A DNA stretch of 64,000 bases from NCBI RefSeq assembly GCF_019375475.1, contig NZ_JAHXGQ010000006.1, positions 248,001 to 312,000 of the forward strand, given 5' to 3'. Position 1 is the first letter of the stretch, and each line of letters begins with the position of its first letter. Of this stretch, positions 26,229 through 32,723 are shown piece after piece. A program made the translations under genes and the position numbers. Below the pieces are notes generated by a model. That model was given only the letters and a program-made list of their open reading frames with translations. It made no database searches and was not told the origin of the DNA. The DNA is from Saccharothrix obliqua. GTDB lineage: Bacteria; Actinomycetota; Actinomycetes; Mycobacteriales; Pseudonocardiaceae.

Positions 26229-27899
26229 TCAGCGGGGGGTGTTCCAGAGGTGTTCGCCGGGCCGTGGTGCCTGGTGGCGGGCGAGGTCGGTGGCGTGGGC
26301 GCGGGTGAACACGGCGGGGACCTCGGTCGCGGCGGCAGCAGCGGCCCCAAGTGCCTGGTAGACCTCGGTGAGCTTGTCCATGACGGTGGGGTGGATGGGG
26401 TATTCGGCGCTGCCCTTCTTGACGAAGGTGGCCAGGGCGAGCGCCAGGTGGCTGATGGTTTGGGGCCACTGGTTCAGGTCGTGGCCGAAGTCGGCCATGG
26501 AGTCAGGGCTGTACCGGGCCGCACGGGCGGACTGCTCCATGGCCAGATCGGTGATGCCCAAACCGGATACGGGGGTTCCTCCGGTGGAGTCGGTGGCCTC
26601 GACCACGCTGGCGGGATGGGGTGGCCGGACCGGGACGGGGTTGCGGGCGGGCACGGGCGGCACCAGATCACGGGAGGTGTCCGCGGTCGGGGTGCGGATG
26701 TGGTCGGCGACGGGGAGGCCGGGAACAGCTGCCATGAGCGCGAGGCGTTCTTGGGTCTCCCAGTGCCGTATCCAGGCCGCGTAGCTGGCTGCGGTCAGCA
26801 AGGTGCCGGCGGCCCACGCGGTGGCGGTGAGCATCCGCACCACCGGCGTGTGCCGGTCGTCGCCGGTGGTGGTGCGGACGTGCCGGTAGACCGATCCGGC
26901 GGTGGCTGCGGGGGAGGGAACGTCGGGAACGACCTGCCGGACCCACCGGTGGTGGCGGCGGGCCGACTCGGCGTCCCAGTAGGCACGGCGGGCGGTGTCG
27001 TGCAGTAGCGCGCGATACTCCGCTGCGTCGTGCCACACGTCGCGTGCGGCGTCCCACCAGCGCTGTGCCCGCTGAACCGTGTCCGCCAGCTTGTGCTGAC
27101 GGTTGGCGCTGCCACGGCTGCTGCCGCCGCCGTGCCCGGTGCTGCGGGCACCGGACGCATTCACCCCGGTTCGGTGTCCGACCGCAGCGCGCCGCGCAGT
27201 GTTCGCGGCCCCGCCCGCGGTGGTTGCGCGAGCACCGCGCGGGACGGCTCGCGTCACGGGCGGAGTGCCGTACCCGGCACGCTGAGCGTGCACCGCCGCC
27301 GTGCGGCCACCGGGCGGAATCCTCCGACCGGCCACACCGCCGGCGGCACCACGGACACCGCCGGCAGCGGCGCGTCGGCGGGCCACCGCAGCCCGCACCC
27401 TGCCGACCAGACCTGCCCGCCGGCGGCCACCGCCAGTACCGGCAGTGGAACCCGCAGAGCCGACAGCGGCGTTGCGGTTCCGGGCGGCACGGCCGCGACG
27501 CCGGTCGCCGGTACCGGTGCGGGCAGCGGTACCGGTCCGGCCACCGGCGGACCGGAACCGCGCCGCACGGCGGGCACGTGCCTGCCGGACACCGGCCACG
27601 GCGGCACTCGCGCCGGCCACCGCGCCGGCGGCCACCAGACCCGGTACCCCGCCGACGTACACGGCGGTACTGCCCGCGATCGTGACCAGTTCCGCCACGG
27701 ACACCACCGCCGGAACCCCCGGCACCACCAGCCCCGCGGGTCGCGAACCGGCACCGGCGTGCTCCCGCGACCCGCTTGGCTTGGGGGTGGTCGGCCCAGT
27801 CGGCTGAGGGTCGGCGGTGGGACGCGGCGCGGCATCACTGCCCTGCGCCACCTGCACCGCCTTGGAACTCGCGTCCCGGCGATGAGTGCGAAGCTCCAT
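26229..27899 (-). CDS. Basic low-complexity membrane protein of the integrated element
   Basis: This 556-residue protein has an N-terminal polar part, a hydrophobic block (about 57-105, PGVPAVVSVAELVTIAGSTA then GLVAAGAVAGASAAVAGV), a long Arg/Gly/Ala-rich region (about 106-270) and a structured C-terminal half. The latter includes a Trp- and His-rich helix (QRAQRWWDAARDVWHDAAEY near 285) and a membrane helix (MLTATAWAAGTLLTAASYAAWI near 372). A similar layout is common among uncharacterised membrane proteins of actinomycete conjugative elements, so a role in transfer or spreading is possible. ATG at 27899 has AGGAAGGA about 9 bases upstream. Opposite-strand frames are long because of Gly/Arg codon composition and are not genes. 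Confidence 0.7.
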   Translation of the reverse strand: MELRTHRRDASSKAVQVAQGSDAAPRPTADPQPTGPTTPKPSGSREHAGAGSRPAGLVVPGVPAVVSVAELVTIAGSTAVYVGGVPGLVAAGAVAGASAAVAGVRQARARRAARFRSAGGRTGTAARTGTGDRRRGRAARNRNAAVGSAGSTAGTGGGRRRAGLVGRVRAAVARRRAAAGGVRGAAGGVAGRRIPPGGRTAAVHAQRAGYGTPPVTRAVPRGARATTAGGAANTARRAAVGHRTGVNASGARSTGHGGGSSRGSANRQHKLADTVQRAQRWWDAARDVWHDAAEYRALLHDTARRAYWDAESARRHHRWVRQVVPDVPSPAATAGSVYRHVRTTTGDDRHTPVVRMLTATAWAAGTLLTAASYAAWIRHWETQERLALMAAVPGLPVADHIRTPTADTSRDLVPPVPARNPVPVRPPHPASVVEATDSTGGTPVSGLGITDLAMEQSARAARYSPDSMADFGHDLNQWPQTISHLALALATFVKKGSAEYPIHPTVMDKLTEVYQALGAAAAAATEVPAVFTRAHATDLARHQAPRPGEHLWNTPR

Positions 27900-28062
27900 A
27901 GTTCGACGTCCTTCCTGTGCACTTGAGAAGCGATCAGTCGCCCCTCGGGTCGCTCACGCGAGGGGCGTTCCGACAACTGGCAAGGCGCGACCTGAACGGA
28001 ACTGCGGTACTCGGGTCGTTTCCCCGGCACCGGGTCGAACAACGCCACAGGAGAGCGACGGG

Positions 28063-28132
28063 TACCGAAGGGCGACCGGTCCACGGTGGCGGTACCGGCC
28101 GGACGGGACCGGTACCGCTGTGCTGGTACCGG
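28063..28132. repeat. Four GGTACC palindromes in 70 bases
   Basis: GGTACC occurs at 28063, 28093, 28113 and 28127, mostly as CGGTACCG or GGGTACCG. It lies in the 257-base gap between the membrane protein start and the next small gene, where its promoter should be. A repressor-binding array is the simplest reading. Confidence 0.6.
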
Positions 28133-28156
28133 GCGAGTACCGCCACCGCAGGGTCG

Positions 28157-28357
28157 CTACTTCCCCGCCAGGTAGGACGCCACGGAGTTCGCCGGACGCC
28201 CCGCGGCTCGCGCCCGTTCGTCGGCCAACTGCCGACGACGCAGCACCATCAAGTGATCAATCCCCGCCGAGATCTCCGCAAGCTCCTTGCGCACCTGGTC
28301 CACCTCGGCCTGTACCGCGACCGGGCTCCCCGCGCGCTTCGCGGTGGGTGCGCTCAC
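28157..28357 (-). CDS. Small coiled-coil-like hypothetical protein
   Basis: This 66-residue protein has a helical centre rich in heptad-like Val, Leu and Ile (VQAEVDQVRKELAEISAGID), then LMVLRRRQLADERARAAGR. No family is recognised. Its GTG overlaps the TGA of the HTH gene (GTGA), so the two are translationally coupled and probably work together in control of the element. Confidence 0.6.
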   Translation of the reverse strand: MSAPTAKRAGSPVAVQAEVDQVRKELAEISAGIDHLMVLRRRQLADERARAAGRPANSVASYLAGK

Positions 28358-28569
28358 GCCGACACCTCCACGGCCGTCGCGTCGTCACCAGTGCCCGCGC
28401 ACGCCTCCCGGAACACCGCCAGTGCCGACTCCGGGACGCGGATCGAGCCACCGACCTTGAGCGCGTCCAGCTCACCGGCCTTGATCAGCCGGTAGACCGT
28501 GTGCGGCGAGATGTCGAACATCTCCGCCACTGCTTTGACCCGGTACATCCGGGTACCCTCGTTTTGCAT
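28354..28569 (-). CDS. Helix-turn-helix (MerR/excisionase-type) DNA-binding protein
   Basis: This protein of 71 residues has the pattern YRVKAVAEMFDISPHTVYRLIKAGELDA, then LKVGGSIRVPESALAVFREA, a typical helix_turn_helix_17 fold. It is a second excisionase-like protein in the element, distinct from the one beside the integrase. ATG at 28569 gives MQNEGTRMYRV; a later ATG at 28548 is also possible. It is divergent from the UTRA/GntR genes across a 226-base control region. Confidence 0.8.
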   Translation of the reverse strand: MQNEGTRMYRVKAVAEMFDISPHTVYRLIKAGELDALKVGGSIRVPESALAVFREACAGTGDDATAVEVSA

Positions 28570-28644
28570 CGAAAGCCCCCAACGGCTCGATGTGATCTGC
28601 CGCCCCGGCCGGTGTTCCAGCACCGCCGGGGCTCTTTGCTTTCG

Positions 28645-28705
28645 TTGCAACCGTCGCAGCGGTCGCTACGTGGGCAACCGTATAGCCTTTCGCGAAAGGT
28701 TGCAA
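28645..28705. promoter_or_regulatory. Divergent control region with GTTGCAA repeats
   Basis: TTGCAACC (28645-28652) and GGTTGCAA (28698-28705) form an inverted pair, and CCTTTCGCGAAAGG (28686-28699) is a perfect 14-bp palindrome overlapping the second. The region separates the reverse HTH gene from the forward UTRA/GntR pair and is lower in GC than its surroundings. It is a good candidate operator for the GntR-type regulator. Confidence 0.55.
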
Positions 28706-28795
28706 GCTTTGCGGAGCGTCGCCCTTATCGCCTTACGGTTAGGGTTGGTAGGTGAGCTGCGGCGATGATGCCTGGGGGAGCTGAAGGGAGGGGCC

Positions 28796-29362
28796 TTGAG
28801 CAGCGAAAACGGGCTGGATGACTCGGCCGGGTACGTGATGGCCCAGAGTGCGGGCGAGCGCGACGCCTGGTCGCAAGCGACGGCAGGTGCCCAGCGTTCC
28901 GGAGGGCAGCGGTTGCGCGAGGTTGCCGAGGTCCCAGCGTCGGCGGAAGTGGCGGAGGCGTTCGGCCTGCCGGTCGGCGCGCCGGTGGTGGTTCGCCGCC
29001 GCGTGATGCTGTTGGACGGACGTCCGGTCGAGCTGACGGACTCCTACTATCCGCCCTCCATCGCGCGCGGTACCCGCCTGGCGGAGCCCAGGAAGATTCC
29101 CGGCGGCGCACCGACGCTGCTCAAGGAGCTGGGATACGAGCTGCGCCACGTCGCCGAGGACGTATCGGCCCGCTTGGCCACCGATGAGGAACAGCGGCTG
29201 CTGGAGCTGGAGGCACCGGAACCGGTGATCCTGCTGCGACGGACCTCCAGCACAGACGATGACGTGCACGTGGAAGTCAGCGTCATGACCATGCTCGCCG
29301 CAGGGCGCCACCTGCACTACGAGTTCTCCGTAGGGAGCCACGATGCCCAGACGAACCGATAG
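28796..29362 (+). CDS. UTRA-domain protein without the GntR DNA-binding domain
   Basis: This 188-residue protein is a ligand-sensing UTRA domain: LREVAEVPASAEVAEAFGLP, VVVRRRVMLLDGRPVELTDS and YPPSIARGTRLAEPRKIPGG are standard UTRA strands. The winged-helix domain that precedes UTRA in GntR/HutC regulators is absent; residues 1-40 are polar and unlike HTH. TTG at 28796 has AGGGAGG upstream and is the best start. The next gene, a complete GntR/UTRA protein, starts 20 bases before this one ends, so the two are coupled. It may pair with that regulator through the UTRA dimer surface. Confidence 0.75.
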   Translation: MSSENGLDDSAGYVMAQSAGERDAWSQATAGAQRSGGQRLREVAEVPASAEVAEAFGLPVGAPVVVRRRVMLLDGRPVELTDSYYPPSIARGTRLAEPRKIPGGAPTLLKELGYELRHVAEDVSARLATDEEQRLLELEAPEPVILLRRTSSTDDDVHVEVSVMTMLAAGRHLHYEFSVGSHDAQTNR

Positions 29363-30065
29363 CCGTCCCCTGCATCAGCAGGTGGCTGCCGCGCTGCGGG
29401 CGCAGATCATGGCCGGTGAACTCGCCTCGGGGACCCAACTGCCGTCCACCGCGCAGCTGGTGGAGACCTACAGCGCGTCCAACCCGACGATCCAGAAGGC
29501 GCTGGCCCTGCTCAAGGATGAGGGCTACCTGCGCAGCCACCCCGGCAAGGGTGTGTACGTGCGCGACCGCGAGTCGTTCGTGGTCGAGGCGGGCAACTAC
29601 TTCGCGCCCAGTGCCCGCGGTTACTCCTACCAACTCCTCGACGTCGCCGAGGTGAACCCGCCCGCCGACGTGGCCGCAGCCCTGGGCCTGGGCGACAGGG
29701 AGCGGGCCGTGGTGCGTCACCGGCTCATGTCCCACGACGGGGAGCCGGTGGAGCTGTCGCACTCGTACTACCCGGCCCGGCTCGCCATCGGGACGCCGTT
29801 GGCGGGCAAAGGCAAGATCCGAGGTGGCGCGCCTCAGGCGCTCGCCGACCTGGGCAGCCCGCAGCGGAGGTTCACCGATCGGCTTTCGGTACGTCAGCCC
29901 ACCCCCGATGAGGTGCAGCTGCTGGACCTGCCCGCCGAGGTGCCGGTGATCCGCCAGTTCCGCGTGATCTACACCGACGATGATCGCCCCGTGGAGACGA
30001 CGGTCATGGTCAAGGGGGGCCACCTCTACGAACTGCTCTACCGGGTGGATCTGGCTGCTTCGTGA
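29343..30065 (+). CDS. GntR/HutC family regulator with UTRA domain
   Basis: This 240-residue regulator has an N-terminal winged helix (LHQQVAAALRAQIMAGELAS, then LPSTAQLVETYSASNPTIQKAL and GYLRSHPGKGVYVRDR, about 9-78) and a C-terminal UTRA domain (about 90-235). In the AICE pSAM2 a GntR-type repressor (KorSA) controls replication, excision and transfer, so a similar master role is inferred. The ATG is 20 bases inside the preceding UTRA-only gene. A hairpin follows at 30122-30147. Confidence 0.88.
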   Translation: MPRRTDSRPLHQQVAAALRAQIMAGELASGTQLPSTAQLVETYSASNPTIQKALALLKDEGYLRSHPGKGVYVRDRESFVVEAGNYFAPSARGYSYQLLDVAEVNPPADVAAALGLGDRERAVVRHRLMSHDGEPVELSHSYYPARLAIGTPLAGKGKIRGGAPQALADLGSPQRRFTDRLSVRQPTPDEVQLLDLPAEVPVIRQFRVIYTDDDRPVETTVMVKGGHLYELLYRVDLAAS

Positions 30066-30121
30066 CGAGTGTTCGGGGCTTTCGTGACAGGGCCGGTGGT
30101 TGAAGTGACCACTTTGGACAG

Positions 30122-30147
30122 CCGAGATCCGCCCCAGCGGGTCTCGG
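30122..30147 (+). terminator. Hairpin after the GntR gene
   Basis: CCGAGATCCGC (30122-30132) pairs with GCGGGTCTCGG (30137-30147) with one wobble pair, 57 bases past the GntR stop, followed by TTC. The rest of 30066-30254 shows no gene. Confidence 0.6.
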
Positions 30148-30254
30148 TTCGGGTCTCAGTTCACGGCCGTTCGCCCCTCCTACTGATCTCTCTCATGTCT
30201 CAGTGACCAGCAGTGCAGCAACACGGGAAGCGCCCTGAACACGCCATCCGAGAA

Positions 30255-30311
30255 CTTGAAAGCGGGAGACGGGCAACCGTCCGGGGGTTCAAATCCCTCC
30301 GCTTCCGCAGG
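30255..30311 (+). repeat. attR: 57-bp copy of the tRNA-Ser 3' end
   Basis: This is the exact copy of 22050-22106, starting at the anticodon loop. No 5' half of a tRNA precedes it, so it is not a second tRNA gene but the right end of the integrated element. Confidence 0.95.
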
Positions 30312-30367
30312 TAGGAGGGGTGTGGCCCCGTTTCCCGGTCACACCCCCTCCGTGCGGAGTGCCAACA

Positions 30368-31111
30368 GTGGACGATGTCTTGCGCCGGATCCTGCGGTCC
30401 ACCGAGCTGCTGCTGCTCGACTTCGACGGCCCGCTGTGCGCGCTCTTCGCCGAGGTCCCCGCGCCCCACGTGGCCGACCGGCTCCGCGACGTGCTTTCCG
30501 GGGGACGCACCCGACTGCCCCCGGAGATCGAGCATTCCCCCGACCCCTTCGACGTGCTGGCCCACGCCGCCACGCTCGGCACCGATGAGGCACACCGAGT
30601 CGAAGCCGCCCTGCGAGCGTCCGAGGTCGACGCCGCACTGCTTGCGCCACCCACGCCCGACGCACACAACCTCGTCCGCGCGTGGCACAAGACCGGGCGC
30701 GGGTTGGCGATCGTCAGCAACAACTCGCGCGAGGCCGTCAACACCTACCTGCACCGCCACTTCCTCGCCCAGCACGTCCACGTGGTGTCCGCGCGCACGG
30801 GGCCCGATCCGCGACTCCTGAAACCCAGTCCGCACCTCGTTGAGGCGGTCATCTCGACGTTCGGCACCCCGCCCGGCGCCGTGACGCTCATCGGCGACTC
30901 CGCGAGTGATGTCGTGGCTTCACGTGGCGCGCATGCGAAGGTCATCGCCTTTGCCAACAAGGTGCACAAGCGGCGAACCCTGCGTGAGGCTGCGCCCGAC
31001 CTCGTCGTCACCGCGCTCCACGACGCCGTTGACTGCGCGCGCGACCTCGGGCCGTGGCGGGAGAGCGCTCCGCGGACGGGCGACTGCTGGGAATGCTCGC
31101 GCAAAATCTAG
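30368..31111 (+). CDS. HAD family hydrolase
   Basis: This 247-residue protein has HAD motif I LLLLDFDGPL near residue 13, motif II GLAIVSNNS near 118, a lysine in LLKPSPHLV near 157 and motif IV VTLIGDSASDVVA near 178. It would dephosphorylate a small substrate in the cytoplasm. GTG at 30368 has GGAG about 8 bases before it; an upstream in-frame GTG at 30320 lies almost in attR. It sits just outside the element. The last residues DCWECSRKI are unusual for the family. A decayed copy of its 3' part follows at 31120-31211. Confidence 0.85.
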   Translation: MDDVLRRILRSTELLLLDFDGPLCALFAEVPAPHVADRLRDVLSGGRTRLPPEIEHSPDPFDVLAHAATLGTDEAHRVEAALRASEVDAALLAPPTPDAHNLVRAWHKTGRGLAIVSNNSREAVNTYLHRHFLAQHVHVVSARTGPDPRLLKPSPHLVEAVISTFGTPPGAVTLIGDSASDVVASRGAHAKVIAFANKVHKRRTLREAAPDLVVTALHDAVDCARDLGPWRESAPRTGDCWECSRKI

Positions 31112-31119
31112 CGGCCATG

Positions 31120-31211
31120 GTTCGATGATTCGCCAGTGACGTCATGGGCTCACGTGGCGTACAAAGGTGATTTTCTTGATCGGCAAGTTGCATAAGCCGC
31201 AAAGGCTCAGG
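31120..31211 (+). pseudogene. Decayed partial copy of the HAD gene
   Basis: The stretch from about 31126 aligns by eye with 30896-30990 of the HAD gene. Read with small frame corrections it gives DS.SDVMGSRG, KVIFLIGKLHKPQRLR, against DSASDVVASRG, KVIAFANKVHKRRTLR. Shared DNA includes TCACGTGGCG. Short deletions break the frame. It represents motif IV and the following helix only. Confidence 0.6.
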
Positions 31212-31642
31212 ATTGACTCACCGACCGTGTCGCCACCGCGTTCTACGAACCGTGAGTAACGTCACAACTCTCGGTGAACCTTTGTGTGTGTTATCACGGC
31301 AACTTCAGTCGTGCACATACAGAGGGGTGTGTCTCCATCAACCGCATTCGATCCTGGGTGACCAGCCCCAAGCCTCTTGGGTCGCAGTTTGCAGCGAGGC
31401 GGGACTTAAGTCGAGCAGTCCTGGGTGTCGCACACCGCCATGCGAGAGTCAACTCGCTCGGGTGAAAATACGTAGACACCACGCAGTTGCCCTCAATTGG
31501 CCCCTCTCGACCTGCTTGCCATTGCCTGGCTCGTGCGTGTGTAATTCAGTCGATCGGCGAGCACGCCTCCGTCGTTCCAGGCCCCCGGGGGCTGGAAGGA
31601 CCGGCCCCGGAGCTGCGGCTTCGGACTGAAAAGAGGTAGTGA
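31212..31642 (+). other. Gene-free stretch upstream of a small gene
   Basis: No convincing gene is seen. The stretch is lower in GC than the rest of the window. Near its end an imperfect hairpin (TTCCAGGCCCCC with GGGGGCTGGAA, 31575-31597) lies about 45 bases before the small gene at 31643 and could be a leader or terminator structure. Confidence 0.45.
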
Positions 31643-31783
31643 ATGCGTCGCCGGTTGAAGGCAGCGAAGAGCGGACGCCCCAAGGTGTTGCGCAACGAGA
31701 GCCCAGCTCTTGTGGGAGCCAGGCTCTTCGCTGCTGTCGCACAGATCGCGTATGTGCTGGTCCGGCTCGTCCGCGATCTGTAA
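31643..31783 (+). CDS. 46-residue cationic, membrane-active-looking small protein
   Basis: The ATG at 31643 follows AAGAGGTAGTGA, a reasonable ribosome site, and the frame runs 46 codons to TAA. The product starts MRRRLKAAKSGRPKVLRNES, strongly basic, and ends in a hydrophobic amphipathic helix with VAQIAYVLVRLVRDL. A strong hairpin follows 5 bases after the stop. No family is recognised. The combination of ribosome site, hairpin and an amphipathic product argues for a real small gene; without homologues this stays tentative. Confidence 0.5.
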   Translation: MRRRLKAAKSGRPKVLRNESPALVGARLFAAVAQIAYVLVRLVRDL

Positions 31784-31788
31784 CCGAG

Positions 31789-31821
31789 GGGTCGAGTCGG
31801 CTTGGACAGCCGGCTCGACCC
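31789..31821 (+). terminator. Hairpin after the small gene
   Basis: GGGTCGAG-T-CGGCT (31789-31802) pairs with AGCCG-G-CTCGACCC (31808-31821), a 14-bp stem with one T-G wobble and a five-base loop. It starts 5 bases after the TAA at 31781-31783. Confidence 0.7.
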
Positions 31822-31997
31822 TTCGTGCACAAGACGCTCAGTTGCGTAGAAGCATCGTATGCACCGGTCAAGCGTGACAAAGTCACCCGATCCAAGTCAA
31901 ACGGTGTTCTCGGTTCGCCGCCGTCCCGTGGCGATTGCGTCCGGACGGCGCGTAATCCAGGTGAGCGTTGTGCCGCGTTGTGCTGAAATGGCTGGTC

Positions 31998-32549
31998 ATG
32001 ACCAACCTGACCTACCCGGACCCGCTTGGAGATGGGGTCATCAGCGTGCGTCCCTGGCGCGACAGCGACCTGCCGTGCGTCGAACAAGCCTCACAGGATC
32101 CGCGGATTCCGCAGGGCACGACCGTTCCCGTGCACTACACGCCGGAAGCGGGATTGGCTTACATCGCTCGCCAGCACGCGCGGCTCACCTCGGGGCAGGG
32201 CTGGTCGTTGGCCATCGCCAGGCAGGACACCGATGAGGCGGTGGGGCACATCAACCTGATGCTGCGCCCACAGCAAGGCGTCGCCGGCATCGGCTACTGG
32301 ATCGTTCCCGCCGCCCGGCGGCAGGGGATCGGTTCTCGTGCGATCGCGTTGATGACCGCGTGGGGCCTGGGTGCGGGCAATTTCGCGCGCATCGAGGCGT
32401 GGGTGGAGCCGGACAACCACGCGTCGCAACAAGTGCTGGAAATGAACGGCTACCTCCTGGAGGGCAAGCTGCGCAGCTTCCTCGACTTCGGCACCCGCCG
32501 CGCCGACGTGCTCGTCTACTCCCGCATCACATCAGACGCAGAGGGCTGA
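31998..32549 (+). CDS. GNAT acetyltransferase, RimJ/RimL-like
   Basis: This 183-residue protein opens with the RimJ-type pattern VISVRPWRDSDLPCVEQ and carries the acetyl-CoA loop GYWIVPAARRQGIGSRAIAL (about 92-111), then the closing motif VEPDNHASQQVLEMNGYLLEG. It likely acetylates an amine; the target is unknown. ATG at 31998 was chosen because residues before it are not family-like. Confidence 0.88.
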   Translation: MTNLTYPDPLGDGVISVRPWRDSDLPCVEQASQDPRIPQGTTVPVHYTPEAGLAYIARQHARLTSGQGWSLAIARQDTDEAVGHINLMLRPQQGVAGIGYWIVPAARRQGIGSRAIALMTAWGLGAGNFARIEAWVEPDNHASQQVLEMNGYLLEGKLRSFLDFGTRRADVLVYSRITSDAEG

Positions 32550-32723
32550 GCGGCCCCGCCCGGTGCGGCACGCGGCACGAGCGCAGCGGGGTCGTTTCGG
32601 AAAAGTGACCAGTATTGGGCTGTCCACCGGACGGTTGCTCAAGTAACTTTCCCCCGAAAGACGTGCTCGGCCCGGACGGCGCGGGGACCGCGGGCCACCA
32701 GATCTCAACGGGGGACAGTTCTT

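Larger units (their letters stand above)
22050..30311. mobile_element. Integrated element in tRNA-Ser, AICE-like but without a translocase gene
   Basis: An 8.26-kb element is bounded by identical 57-bp att repeats. From left to right it carries a tyrosine integrase, an excisionase, a nested inverted-repeat region, a DUF3987-like NTPase gene, a small gene, a GTGTGC-repeat region, a basic membrane protein gene, GGTACC repeats, two small coupled genes (one HTH), and divergent UTRA-only and GntR/UTRA regulators. This resembles actinomycete integrative elements such as pSAM2 relatives in integration site type, size and GntR control. The TraB/FtsK-type DNA translocase and a recognisable prim-pol or RepSA initiator are missing, so autonomous transfer is doubtful. 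Confidence 0.88.

Noticed and set aside
25861-26230. CRISPR array
   Set aside because: Repeats are six to thirteen bases, mixed in orientation and irregular in spacing, without uniform spacers.
27030-27926. 298-codon forward frame opposite the element membrane protein
   Set aside because: Low-complexity Arg/Gly/Thr composition, no ribosome site; the reverse frame has structured ends and hydrophobic segments.
30255-30311. Second tRNA-Ser gene
   Set aside because: Only the 3' portion is present, without acceptor 5' strand or D arm; it is attR.
31274-31465. 63-codon forward frame in the gap after the HAD gene
   Set aside because: No ribosome site and no protein-like pattern; kept as non-coding.
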